Part shown: in pieces, positions 46,695 through 58,947 of the stretch
Numbering within the stretch: position 1 is the first letter of the stretch
Layout of the letters: each line of letters opens with the position of its first letter
Source: Linnemannia schmuckeri
Lineage: Eukaryota > Mortierellomycota > Mortierellomycetes > Mortierellales > Mortierellaceae
Direction of reading: 5' to 3'
DNA length: 64,000 nucleotides
Assembly (NCBI GenBank): GCA_029449235.1
Contig: JANATG010000008.1
Coordinates: forward strand, 1,674,001 to 1,738,000
Made by a program: the position numbers and the translations under genes
The notes under the pieces: model-generated
What the model saw: the letters and a program-made list of their open reading frames with translations, nothing else
What the model was told of the DNA's origin: nothing
Database searches by the model: none

Positions 46695-48908
46695 CTAAAA
46701 TTATCTCTTTTTCTCTTTGCTCAGTCCATATACCAGCCAACCACTATAGTGTTGCATTTTAGCCTGCATTCCCCCTCTTTTGTCTTGTGTTCACCCTCAC
46801 TTTTTTTACTGTCTCCTGTCTGTCTGTGTCTTCCACTTTAACCCCTCCTCCCCAGTTGTTGTTCAATTGTCACAATGGATTGAGAGGAAGAAGTATAAAA
46901 AAGGTGGAGAGCACACATGGACGGACGGAAGGATAGCCAGATGAAGATACCCACGATTGTTTGAGTTGTATGGATTGAACAATGAAAGTGAACCCACAAA
47001 AAACACACATAACCTTTTTTTATTTTTTTTGTTTTGTTCCGGAAAACTTAGTTGCTTTTGAGGATTGAGGAGAAAGGGTGATGTGTGGTGCGGATGAGGA
47101 TGGGGAAAGTATGAGCAAAGTGAACAAAGTGGGTGTGAAAGTGTGAGATGAATGAGTGGAAGGAATAAATGGCCTGTGTAGAGGATGGTTTTGTTCAAGT
47201 AAAAAGTAGAAATAGCCCATTCATGAGCATCAGCTATCATCATCATCATAAGGTGCGGGCTAGTTGGCCAGTGGCGATCCAAAGATGTTTATTCGTTCCA
47301 ACATGTGATGGTGTGTGTGCCGTGAGCGTGTTTGATTTATTAATTTATGTTGCATCACGAACAGAACAAAAAAAAGAAAAAGAAAAGCCATTTGACTGGT
47401 CCAAACCCACTATTCGAAATTGGTTCGATCGTGTGCCTGTGTGCTTTTCCGTGTGTGGTGTGCGTGTGGATGAATGGATTGAGGCGGTGATGACAAGGAT
47501 GACACTCTGGTTCAATTTTTACTTTACGAGAGTCCCCTGAAATCAAAATCATCAAAAGTACTACTCGGACAGCCATATAATTTTCTTCTCACGCATGCCA
47601 GCGTCCGTCTGTCAGCCTAGGATCGTTATCTCCTAATAAATCTTTCAATTAGAATGAATAACTATTTTTTCTTCTTTCCCTTCAATCGACTTATTCAATT
47701 CGTTCTTTACGCTTTTTGACCACTTGATGTCTGGATAAAAAAAAAAAAAATAAAAAAAGGTTATTTATGTTTCTTGCTGACAAGTGGCAAATCTATCTCT
47801 TGTTCGTTCATTCATTCAGTTCGCACAGTCCGAGGGAGAAATAAAAAAAAAAAAAGGAAACACACACAAAACAATAAGCGACTGCAAAACGTCAAAGCTT
47901 TTTTTTTTTTTTTTTTTTTTTTCTCGCATCCATCTCTTTTCTCTTCCATCTCTCATTGAAAAGCACATGGAAACCAGCCCTTTCTGTCTTCTCTTTCGTT
48001 TACTCTTTTCTACTCTTCTTCCCACCCTCTCACCTCATACTCTTCCTTCCTTCGTCCTTTTCATTCACTAGGGAGACAAGCAGACATACCGCACCCCTCG
48101 TATCCACTCGAACCATTTATCAATTTCCAAATTTCCATTACCATTACCACCATCGTTGTCAACATCCCTTTTTATCTTTCTTTCTTTTCTTTCTTCACTG
48201 TCCCCCTCGTTATCCATACTTGCCTTTCTTGCCTTGTGCCTCTCTCTCTCGCCCCTTCCCCTTCCCGTTTCGCCTTTTGTTTATTATTATATCTTTTTTG
48301 CCCTTCTCTCGACCCGCCTGCCGTAGCACATCCTTTTTTTTTTCTTTGTCTTCTTTATTCAATCGACTGTGCCCACAATACAAACCTTTTACTCGAAAAT
48401 TATTTCTTATCTTTTGTTGTCGTTCTTCTTCTCCGCATTCACTCATTCGCCTCGTTTTTCTTTTTTCTCTTTAAAAAACTCGTCCTTCCCACTTCTCCTC
48501 CTTTTCTTTTCTTCTTTTTCTTACCTTCTTACCTTCTTACCCTTTTCTTCCCTTCCCTTCTTCCTTTTCCCTTTTCTTTTCATTTCTTCTCACACTCACG
48601 TTTACTTTCTCACACTCTCACTCGCTCCCTCGCTCGACCACACTTCCTCTCTACCTTTCCTTCTCGCCCCCTTCCTCCCCCCTTTTATTGTCCTCACCTC
48701 CTTTAGTCTTATCCTCAATACTCTCACGCTTCGTCTCTCACTCCAGGCCTTCTCTCTTCTCCACAGTCCTCGCTCACACCATCAGCACCATCAGCACCAG
48801 CAACAACGTGTTTACTCGGACAACATACGCACTCTCCACAAGCACATACACAGTACATAATATCCATCCCATCTCCATAACAATAACACAGCTACAACTA
48901 CAGCAACC

Positions 48909-51161
48909 ATGAGGCCACCTTTCCCTTCCGCCGCACAGGCATACGCAAAGTCCAAAGACTCGGCCACAGCAAGTCGGCATCATCCTGACGCCCGTCTGAC
49001 CATCCTCCCCCTCCCCTCCCTTGCTGCCCTTTACCCTATGGACCCCTCCTCTGCTGCCTCCTCTTCTTCTTCCTCTCTCACCTCCACCTCTTCTTCCTCT
49101 CCCTCAACAACTGCCCCATCTTCCTCTTCTCTCGCTTCAGGAGAGTCTCTCTATCGCCACTCAAATTCTCCCTACAACTCGCATCAACAACAGCAGCAGT
49201 ATCACAACCACATCCATCATCAGCGTCAACCTTCTTATCAATCATACGACAGCAATTATCAAAAGTCGCCTCCTCCTTCCCACCCTACCCCAACTCCCTC
49301 TCCCTCCCCCGATACCCAGACCAACATCCAAAACAAGGCCGCAAGTCAATCGCCTTCGCTCTCCAATAAACACGAGTATATGGGCACTAACATGGAGTCT
49401 CTTCTGGATGCTGTTGAGGTCCACTCGACCCTCTTTGCCTCCTCTGCCTCTTCGACTGGCTCCCTCTCTCCTCCAGCGACTACCCTTTCGCTCTCGTCCG
49501 CGCCCTCGTCCCCCGCAGCGTCCGATCTCTTCTCGGTCGCCGACTTCTCTGAGACTTCGACAGCGACTGCGACTTTTCCCTCCTCGGGTGACAGTCACTT
49601 TAAACGGACACAGACCAGCAGCAGTCCCTCCCTTCGCCGCATGTCCATCAGCAACCTTGTCGACGACCTCGAGCCTCTCCACCAGCGCGCAGGATACGAC
49701 CAGGTTCCCGCCCCGGAAACCAACCAGCGCCCTCGCCTTAAGCCCATGCTCCCCCGCCCTTCCTCGCCGTTGCTCTCCGCCAATCACGTCACCCACAAGC
49801 GCAAGTGGTCCCGCCTCAGCACCCACACCTCTGAGGACCCCCGTAACACCAAAGTGAGACGCTCCATTCATGACCTCCTCGACACCGTCTCTGACTCCCA
49901 GGCGGTCATCCGCCCCTTCAACATGGCCCCCATGGTCGAGGGCATTCGCGGTCTGACATCGATGCACTCCGTCATGTCCTCCACCGAGACATCTCGCAGC
50001 TCGGTTAAAAAGACTACAGTCACTTGCTATCATGCCGCCGTCGCACAAAAGTCGTACGGATCAGAGAAGCGTTTCTTGTGCCCACCTCCTTTTGTCCAAA
50101 TCCAGGGCAACCCCTCCGATTCAAACTCGGCCGCCCTCAGCAAGGTTCAGGTCGCCATGTCTGTCATCTGCGAGGCGGGTGAGAACTCGCCCCTTGGCCA
50201 GCGTTCAACCTTGGAGGACGACCAGTCGAGCACCTTCCGCTACCTCTATGTTAGCGGTACCGCCAAGGCAAAGTCGTTTAAGCTGAAGATCCAGGTCTAC
50301 GATCATCCTTGCCTGCCTAACGGATTCGTCTCTGGCGATGCCGCCCAGGCTCAGATTGCTGGCCAGGCAGATGCCGACCTCCCTGAGCCTTGCGCTACGT
50401 TTGACTCGCAGGCCATTACTATCATTTCCAAACCTTCCAAAAAGACTGCAAAGGCCCGCAACGTGTCCTCCTGCATCTTGACCGGCTCTCTTGTGTCGCT
50501 CTTCAACCGCATCAACTCTCAGACTGTCCGCACAAAGTACATGTCTACTCAAGATGGCGAGCTCTGCGCCAAGGGCTCTAACTGGTCTGCCTTTACCATC
50601 TCGATCGTTGCCAACGGTCCCATCTCATCCAGCCCAGCCCGCAATGGCGCTGCCAAATCTCACCACCGCCAGCCTGTCCAGCCCACTGCCTCGCCCATTA
50701 CCTATGGAGCTGAAATCATTTTGACTGAGACTGCAACTGGCTTACAATCCGATCGCCTGATTGTCTGCAAGGTCGAGAATGGCCGCATCATCGAGGGTGC
50801 CATTGGACCTATTTGCCAGATGCAGAAGGTTGCCCTCCAGTCGAGTCGGCGCTCTGCCGATGATCGCCCCTTGTACCTCGGTGCTGGCGGCGATGACCAC
50901 CAAGGCGGCCGCTTCATGGATCACACCACCGCCACCAACACCGTTCTCAGATACGAGCCTACCACTAAGCCCGAATACTACAGGCCCGGAAGCGATGATT
51001 TCCTGTGCTGGACCATCGTTGGTATCTGTAAGTACATCTTGGCGTGATAAGTTGCTGTTACAAGCATTTTCTTTTTATCAAAGAGTATGCAACTAACGAT
51101 GTCTCCCATTTGCTTTTTGATCTCATTAGCCAAGTTTGAGTATCCTGTCGAACTTCCCTAA
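48909..51161 (+). CDS. CSL-family transcription factor (CBF1/RBP-J/Su(H)/LAG-1) lacking the TIG domain
   Basis: DNA-binding factor of 716 residues from exons 48909-51027 and 51130-51161. The first 360 residues are disordered and Ser/Pro-rich, and include HKRKWSRLS. From about residue 368 the Rel-homology-type N-terminal domain reads VTCYHAAVAQKSYGSEKRFLCPPPFVQIQG, the signature that contacts GTGGGAA-type sites in animals. The beta-trefoil domain follows: ISKPSKKTAKARNVSSCILTGSLVSLFNRINSQTVRTKY, then WSAFTISIV, YGAEIILTETATGLQSDRLIVCKVE and ISQLHK-like ICQMQKVAL. The protein ends at WTIVGISKFEYPVELP, where animal relatives continue into the TIG/IPT domain. Fungal members act in stress response, adhesion and cell-cycle control without Notch. 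The DNA-contact residues look intact. The leader in front is unusually long. Confidence 0.9.
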
Positions 51162-51814
51162 GTCTTCATAATCGCGCGTCCACTATACCCTCCCATACTT
51201 CTGGCCTTGCAACCGATTGCTTTTTTTTTTTTCTTGCTTTTTTTGCTTTTTTTGTTTAATACTTGTTCCAACACCATGTAGCCCTATATTTGTAATATCA
51301 TAATCCATCGCCAGCTTCGAGGATAAGTCGACGCGTTACCCGACCACATAATAAACACAGCATATGATAACAGCCCTTAACTTAATTTACTTGTTTACGT
51401 TTTGTTTTTTACGCGTCAATTTTGGGACTCTTTGCCACCAAACCGTCCTCCTCTTCTGACCGCCCATCGTTTGCCTCCATTCCCCTTCGTTGTTCTTTCT
51501 CTCATCCGCCTTCCCCACCTTCTTGCACCAAACTACACCCGTTACCTACTTCCCCCACTACCACCGTGATATAAACACACACACACAACTCAGGCGCGAA
51601 AATAGCCGACCACTCTATCTAACTACTCCAGCCTTTATCATTCACATGACCCGACCCACTATGGTAAATAAAGCTCACTATTCACATTCTTATCCCACCA
51701 CAACTCCCTTATGTATAGGAATCGAAAAGGCACTCACCTTTAACAATGCTCTGTTTGTCACACTTTGTATAGGACACTGATTTAGGCACTCGGTCTCGCC
51801 GATCGACCCGCACC
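51162..51814. other. intergenic region between CSL factor and SCC3
   Basis: This 653-bp region contains the CSL 3' flank (T runs at 51222-51259) and the SCC3 promoter. Two ACGCGT hexamers, at 51331-51336 and 51411-51416, are 400-480 bases upstream of the SCC3 start. No gene was recognised. Confidence 0.45.
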
Positions 51815-54800
51815 ATGAGTCAGCCAGTCGCTGCTAACAAGAAAGGTATACTTTCGGTCATTCTTGCAACTCTTGCCGCCCCTGGAAATGATTGCAAGTG
51901 CATGACAATGAACCCTGCACTTATAAGCTTGTTTTTTTTTTTTTATTTTTTATTTTTTTTATCGTAAAACCAATAGGGAAAGCGACTGCCCCAAAATCAT
52001 CTTATGGACATAAATCTCGTGAGGAAGTGATTGACTCGGAGGAAGACGATGTTGATGAACAGGACGACCAGGAGGAAGAGGAGGAAGAGGTTTTGGTCAG
52101 GAAATCTCGGAGGGCTCCTGCCGCTCTTGCTATTCAGGAGGCTCGCAAGAGTGGACGATCAGCGCCTACTCGGTCGAGTTCTCGTATCCCAGCTCAAACT
52201 GCCAAGCAGCCTACTACTCGCCCTGCACCAGTAGAGAAAAAGGTCCTAGCAAAGAACGGAAAGAGCACATCTTCCAAGAAGACCGCTAAAACGGTGGCGC
52301 ATATTGAGACCGATTCCGATGAGGATGCTGAGAGCAATCAAGACAGTGACGAGGACGAAGATGATAACGATGATGACCACGAGCCCTCCTCTGACGACGA
52401 TGATGATTCGGGCTCGGACTTTGAACAACCCGCTGCCACCAAGAAGAACACCAGGTCTCCCTACACCAAGAAGGCCGGTCCACCCAAGATTCCCGTCATC
52501 AGGCAAATCAAATCAGGCCCCTCTACTAAAACATCCAAATCAGCAAAGGCATCTAAATCATCCAAGACTGCTCTTCGCGCACCCACAAACGACCAAGACG
52601 ATGGTGTTGAGCGTGAAGATGGACATTCGGATCTTTATGGTGAGTACTGCACATCATCTGTAAGTGTTACATGTGATCGGAAAACGAGCTTTTTACTAAA
52701 CCTCGCTTCCATTTTCAAATATATTAATAGCTGCTGTGCTGGACTCCCAGGTGGCTCTCGACACTGTTGTCGCGGAATGGATTGGATCATATGAGAAATC
52801 TGCTGACGAGGCCTTGCTGAACCTGACAAATTTTCTCATCCGGAGCTGTGGATGTACTCAGTTTGTCACTGCTGACGAGTTTAACGAGAACGACAATCTG
52901 CTCGAGACCTTGCAGGATATTTTGATCCGATACAAGCAGGTAATACTCATGCTCTTTTCACACATGTTCAGGTGGAATGTGGCGTTTTGTTATAGATGGC
53001 TGACAATATTTTCGGTCGTAATTGCTTACGCGATAGAACACTTCCAACTTTGACTACCCGATTGTTTCTAAAGCAAAGGAGTTCAAAAAGTTCAAGAAGA
53101 ATCTCTTGGAGTTCTACACACGACTTATTCAGAAGACCCAAGGAGATATTCTTTTTGACGGCGTTTTTATGGAGAGCCTCCTCACATGGACAATCTCCCT
53201 TTCCAGGTAAACTAACATTCGAGACGTGATGTTGGAACACTCTTGCATTAAGATATTGAAAATATTTACTAATACGGATGCGTTTTTACGTTGTATTGAC
53301 TATAATAGCACAACTTTCCGACCTTTCCGCCACACCGCTTCAGTTGTCGCCCTCAACCTCGTCATGTCCTTGGCCGAATTGGCGTCAGAGACTCAACAGG
53401 AGCTGAATGTCACAAACCGTCAATTGTCCACCAACCAGAAGCAAAAGGCAACAGCGACAAAGATCAAGCAACTGGAAAAGAAGGTCGCCGAAGGAAAAGC
53501 TCGCAAGACTCAGGTGTTAAAGTGGATTGACGAGATCTTTGTCAGGTACATGATAAACTATTATGAACATCTTGAATTAGCTCCACACACCTGTATAGCT
53601 GACATTTGTCATGAGAGAAAACGGCTAACATGCACATACAACACACTAATATAGCGTATATGTGCTGAGATGGCGCGATGTGGATCCTCTCGTTCGATCA
53701 GACTGCGTGCGGGAACTTGGACAATGGATGATTACCTATCAGGACCACTTTGTCGCGTCGTCTTATCTCAAATATCTCGGCTTTGTCCTTTCCGATAAGG
53801 CCGCTGCTGTTCGCTTGGAGGCGCTCAAGGCCCTGGCCAAGCTGTACGAGATCGAAAACCAACCCACAGCTCTTCGTCAGTTCACCACTCGGTTCACGGA
53901 TCGCTTTATTGAAATGGCCATTGGCGAGTCAGACACTTTGGCCCGTTTGGGAGCGATCAAGGTGGCGACCCTTGTTCACAGGCATGGACAGCTTGAGGAA
54001 GAGGATCAGGTCAAACTGAGCGCACTGATTTTTGACGCAAACGCCAAGGTGCGCAAGGGTATTGCCAAGTTTGTGAAGGCTCGCGTGTGGGAGGATGAAG
54101 TCGAGAGCAGGATGGCTGCCGGTGAAATTGTGATCTCTTCGTCTAAGGATGCTACAGAGCTGAAGAAGGACTGGATCGAACTTAAGTCGCTCGCCAGCTT
54201 CCTCATCAAGGTTGGAAAGATTATAGAGGAGCAGAACGAGACCATTGCACGTCACGACAAGCAAGTTGACAAGACTGGCACTCGACTCTTTGAGGAAACC
54301 AAGGTTGGAAGAATCGCGTTGGCTGTTGAAGCCCTCTGGTCCGAGATCGGATCTCTCAAGGTAAATAAGCTCATTTTGTGTATCAGCAGGGCTCTTTCAT
54401 ACGTCTACGTACTGGCTTACTGCTAATATTCACATATTTACTTTTCCTTTGGTTTTTCTTCTAGAACTGGCAATCTATCGCCGACTACCTCACGGAAGAT
54501 CACTCTACAGTCCCCGTCGCCTCTTCCAGTTCACAGAACGGTGCCCACGCAGCCAAGTCGCTGGATGAGCTTTACAGTTTGAACGAGGAAGAAGAGAATG
54601 TTCTTTTGGAGATCCTGATCGCCAGTTTGCAGATGATTCTTCACCCTCCTGCTGCTCCTGGATTCCTCAAGGACAAGGCCAAGCTCAAGGCTCAACAGGA
54701 CGAGGTTTCAAACGAAGTCGGGCGGTTCTGTGTTGGGCTCCTACCTCAGCTTTTCCTGAAGTACGGCATCGATGCAGTACGTGTCCGCTCTGTCCTTGTC

Positions 54801-57264
54801 ATCCCTCAACTCGTTCCTCTGAACGTCTATCTGGACATGCGTATGCTTGCCGTAAGTGTCTATGACCTAGTTTTTCATGCCAACATTGCATATCAGTGGT
54901 TGTTCATTTTTAACATTCCTTAATCGGTTTTTAGGCATATGAGGATCTCGTTGACGAGGTGGTCAAGGTTTTCAAAAAGCACACTGAGCCCTCTGTTCTC
55001 CATACTGCTGCCGTGACGATCAGAGCATTCCAGGGATACGAGGTCTTGAAGACCTCGCATGAAGCCAAGATTGAAGCTTTGGGGGCATCGCTCCTCGAAT
55101 CCTTCTTGAACCTAGTTGCAACTGTAAGACAGGAATTTATTGTCGCAAGTAGTTTCCGTAATTTTTTAACTGGCCTAAGATGACCATTGACGCATCTTTT
55201 TCTTTCTTTTGATATTAGGAGGAGGATATGACGGAGCAGAATGCCTTGGGGGAGATGACACTTGCCCTCCGAAGACTCGAGCATTTGGTTAAGTGCACAG
55301 ACGTTACCTCAAAGGCACCTCGTGGATCGATTCAGAATCCCTTCGATGGACTTTTGAAGGTCGTCGGCCGTTACAAAACTGCTCAGGGATCAGATGCTGA
55401 GGTGAGTGTAAAGCTACTTAGCTAATCGTTGAGCAGAGCCTAAATCAGAATATTCACATGTTGTCCTCCTCCGCGACCATTAGTTGACTATCTCAGCTCT
55501 CTCGATCTCTTTCCTTTGGATCTCATGGGTGTGCAGGAATAACGCTGCAAAGCACGGACAGGATGCGGATTGGACGGAAGACGATGCCCGAGAGATGCTT
55601 CACATGCGGGATGCACTTGTCCGGACGATCTCTGGTCTTATTGACAAGGACAACCATGATGTTGATGCTCGTCTTCGACGCAAGGCTTTCCAGGTTCTTG
55701 GCGACATTTACTGGCTCTTTGGTGGAGATATGTTTCATTCGTCAAAGGGAGTCAATCGTCATAGCCTGTACATGACCTGTCCTGAGGCGACTCAAGCAGA
55801 GTGTGAGACCTTTGTCCGTTCGGAATTGGATCTGTGGGGCGAGAAGGTTCAGGAGAAGGCAAGGGCCCTCCGGGCGGCCAGAACACCAACGGCAGGCAAC
55901 GATGAGGCAGGAGCAGATGCCAACCCTGATAGCGATGAGGACGGAGCAGAAAATGAAGCTGAGGCTGAAGAACTTTTGGAGGATGAGAAACTCGCCGCTG
56001 CTCAGATTGAACAGGAGGACAAGTATGAGATGTTTGGAACAGTCTTTTCGTTCATGCGTCAGATCATCCTCAAGGACTTCAGCATGGAGCATGCTACCGC
56101 TGTGGTTTCCCAATACGGCCGCTTTGGCGCTGAGTTTGACGAGGGTGTGAAGCGAGTTGTGACGGCAATCAAGGCTCAAACCACCTCTGGCGCTTCCAGG
56201 CAGGCAAATCAGCAAAAGACTGAGGTCTTTATGTCAGTGTGCATGGCCTCCCTCAAGCAGGTAATGACACATTCATTCATTCAGCTTTTTCTTGGAGACA
56301 ATTTTGGGCTACATGCTGACATATCTTATATGTTTCGTATAATCGTATAGGCTTTCGAACTGTTTGTGGAAGGGCATGTCAAGTCGACGAACCAGGCACT
56401 CCAGCTGGCAAAGGTTTTGATCACAGTTATCAGGCCACCAGGTTTCATGCAAACCATCAGGGCAGGAATTGACGTGCGCCTTGTGTGGAACATGCAGAGA
56501 CAGGGTGTCAACCATGCATTTGATAAGATCGCGAGCTATGAGCAAGATGGCGATCAGATCAAGAAAGCCAAAATGGTCAAGTTCTTTGACGTTCTCGGCC
56601 AATTACTCTTTGGTATCCAACCAAGAACTACCGAGATCACTACAATGTAAGTTTTTTTTACCATCATTGTCTGTGTTATGAATAGTTTGCATTTTTGGCT
56701 CATAAACTGACAACGTTGTTTTGGTTCTCATCATGTAGACAAGAGTTGATCAAGTCCAAGTGCGAAGAGGAATCTCTGGCGGTGGACGATGGCAACGTCT
56801 GGGAGTCATTGCGACAGTACCAATCCAAGCTGGAGAAGCTGATGCAAAAGGCCACGGTTGAGCAAGCTGCTGCGGCAAAGAAGGCGGAGGAGGCTGCACG
56901 ACTTCGGGATGAACAACAACAACAACAACAGCAGCAGCAGCAGCAGCAAGATAAGGAGCAGCGCCCAGAGGAGCAAGAAATCCGGGATGTTGATATGGAA
57001 GCTGATACGACCAACCAAAATGTAGATGCCGCAGTAGCACCAGCTGCAGCAACAGGAACAGAGGAGTCTGTCCCTGAGCCCGAGAAGGTTGCCGGAAAGA
57101 AGCGTCTTGCAACACCAGAGGAGGATGAGGAGGCTGGAGAAGAGCGTGACGAAGACAAGCTGGGGCGGTCGGATGATGTTGATGAACAAGCTAGCGATAA
57201 TGAGAGTCGGTCGAGCGAGCAAGGTGTCGCCGTGAACGAGACCAAGCGCCTTCGTGTCCGCTAG
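51815..57264 (+). CDS. SCC3: cohesin subunit SCC3/STAG (SA family)
   Basis: Large HEAT-repeat protein of about 1,457 residues that binds the Scc1 kleisin in the cohesin ring and helps load it on DNA. Twelve in-phase exons: 51815-51845, 51977-52639, 52731-52939, 53037-53206, 53309-53545, 53655-54360, 54465-54851, 54935-55123, 55219-55401, 55484-56260, 56351-56646 and 56739-57264. The N terminus is basic with long acidic runs (about residues 20-60 and 110-155). The STAG domain covers about residues 250-430 (WIGSYEKSADEALLNLTNFLIRSCG; FKKFKKNLLEFYTRLIQKTQ). The stromalin conserved domain is unmistakable at about 437-530 (LRWRDVDPLVRSDCVRELGQWM; YLKYLGFVLSDKAAAVRLEAL). HEAT-like helices fill the rest. 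The C-terminal 170 residues are disordered with a polyGln run and a basic end (ETKRLRVR), probably nuclear. Confidence 0.93.
56918..56949 (+). repeat. CAA/CAG tract coding polyGln in SCC3
   Basis: About ten consecutive Gln codons, first CAA then CAG, in the disordered C-terminal tail of SCC3. Confidence 0.85.
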
Positions 57265-57530
57265 ATTCATTTTTTTTTTTTTTTGAACACACGTAATAAA
57301 GGTAAAAAATAACAAAAAAAAACAGAATGAAAGAAAATAGTTTTTATTTGGATTACGCTGAAAAAGGAGGAAGGTTGTTTTTCAACGACCATTGAAGGCA
57401 TGGCGAGAAAAGGATATGTGGGAGCAGATATAAGTTAGAAGTTTTGTCTGATATGGATCTACTATGCACATGGTTGTGTTTGCCTCTATTCTTCAGCAAG
57501 AATTTTAATTGTTTGGAAAGTTCCTGTTAT

Positions 57531-57785
57531 TTACTGGGGCTTCTTGCGGAATGAGACACCCTCGGAAAGACGGGCAAGGCCCCCAGTGGGCTGGGAAAGG
57601 ACAGTGCTACATTTCTTGCAGGCGACGACGGTGTTGGCGTGGGAGAAGAGCGGAGTGATGGTCTGGCATGAGTTGCACTTGACGTCCATGTAGAAGGAGT
57701 TTGGGCTCTGGACGATGCGCTTGAGCTTGTGAGTCTGAGCTTCCTTGAGGGGGGAGGGGTTCAGAATGTCGACGGCGAGAGTCAT
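57531..57785 (-). CDS. RPS27: small ribosomal subunit protein eS27
   Basis: Intronless 84-residue cytosolic ribosomal protein, the same length as human RPS27. The sequence follows the family from end to end: LNPSPLKEAQTHKLKRIVQ, SPNSFYMDVKCNSCQ, FSHANTVVACKKCSTVL and SQPTGGLARLSEGVSFRKK. The zinc finger is C-x2-C (CNSC) with C-x2-C (CKKC), complete. The ATG at 57785 gives MTLAVDILNP. A longer frame from 57824 adds residues absent in the family and was not used. A TATAAAAA element lies about 140 bases upstream. Confidence 0.96.
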   Translation of the reverse strand: MTLAVDILNPSPLKEAQTHKLKRIVQSPNSFYMDVKCNSCQTITPLFSHANTVVACKKCSTVLSQPTGGLARLSEGVSFRKKPQ

Positions 57786-58947
57786 TTTTTTCAGTTGTTT
57801 ATGTGTTGTGAAGGTGTTTGTCAAGATTACGTGTTTTATGTGAAGGGTTAAAAAGAGAGTGTGTGTGTATGAGAGAGAGAAGGGATAAGAAGACGAGGAT
57901 GAAGAGAAAATGGGTGAGGGCCAGGGTTTTTATACAATTGTGACTATGTGATGAGTGGTCAAGTGTTGGCAACTAACCTGGCCTTGGCTAAAGACCCCTT
58001 TCCCTTCTACTTTGCCGCTCCGTATAGTATATAGCACGTCTCTTTTCCCTGATCCTTTGCTCCATATAACCCCGATCTTTAGATCCAGTACAGAAATGGC
58101 GAACACCATTACTCGTCAGTCTAAGAGAAAGCCGAGACAGAGAGAAAAAATTACCTTTTCAGGATGGGATGATTGACACTCCAATGACACAACCAGGTTG
58201 GCTACTTTCACTATTTGTCAATGGCTTCCTTGGCAGAAGGTCGAAATACCATTGGTTGTACGGTTCATGTACAGTATATGTACTGGATCCTTAAATCAAA
58301 CAGGCATCCTCGATGTAATAATACATCAGAAGACAGAAGGTCAAAGAACTCAGGAGAACTTTCCCTTACTCCCGTAAGCTCCTTTAAGTTGAGTGATACT
58401 CGACGCTTTCGCTGCTCGAGAGAAGCAAGCGAAGGCTAGACCTAGTCGACGACCGCGACTGCTCAGCACTCAAGCAAAAAAAACCAGCGAGCGTAAATCA
58501 TGTCTTGGTGTGACAAGGAATGGGATGTACAATGAACCATTAGGTCGTGCTGTATTCTAGTAGAGACAAAAAGAAATGAGAAAAATTACAGTGGTCAGTT
58601 GAAACTGCAACGTGGATCTCGGAAGAGTCTTATCCTGAGCACATGCGTCTACGTTGATGTTGTTGTCCTCACTTTCGCTTGCTAAAGAGTCCAGGACAAA
58701 TACTTTAAAAGGCGCGTTGATATGGTTCTCTCTATTCGATATTCCTCTCTTTCCACTCTCTCGCTTCTGCCCTCTTCCCTTCCTTTCGCTTCTGCCCTCT
58801 TTCCCCCTCTCTCTATCGCACTCTTTGCAGAAATCATCACGTCGAAAAAAAAAAAAAAAAAAGCTCCGGACCCTACCCTCTTTCCCTTCTCCTTCAATTT
58901 CAAACCTCCTTACCACAGCTTAACACCCTTCAAAAAAAGTACGAGAG
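57786..58947. other. divergent intergenic region between eS27 and the LIM protein
   Basis: This 1,162-bp region carries both promoters. Bases 58730-58830 are pyrimidine-rich before the LIM gene, and an 18-base A run lies at 58845-58862. No coding gene or tRNA was found. Confidence 0.4.
57927..57934 (-). promoter_or_regulatory. TATA-like element upstream of eS27
   Basis: On the minus strand TATAAAAA is followed directly by CCCTGGCCCT, about 142 bases before the eS27 start codon. AACCCT-like elements are common at fungal ribosomal protein genes. The assignment is by position and motif only. Confidence 0.5.

Larger units (their letters stand above)
42656..48908. other. 6.2-kb gene-poor region upstream of the CSL factor
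   Basis: No open frame here has family likeness or a consistent splice pattern on either strand. The region is rich in homopolymers: 25 T at 43694-43718, 31 A at 44907-44937, and T runs near 45411-45427 and 47899-47922. A (TGG)n repeat lies at 46668-46694. From about 47920 to 48800 the plus strand is almost entirely C and T and leads straight to the CSL start codon. The simplest reading is a very long regulatory region and 5' leader for the CSL gene, perhaps with an unannotated non-coding transcript. Fast-evolving small genes cannot be excluded. Confidence 0.5.

Noticed and set aside
43638..48480. Assorted ORFs of 60-170 codons in the gene-poor region
   Set aside because: They consist of homopolymer or pyrimidine-tract translations (Phe, Lys, Ser, Leu runs) and show no splice-compatible family match.
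56690..57315. Minus-strand ORFs opposite the SCC3 C terminus
   Set aside because: Cys/Ser or Leu runs produced by the antisense of the polyGln and acidic tail. SCC3 explains the region.
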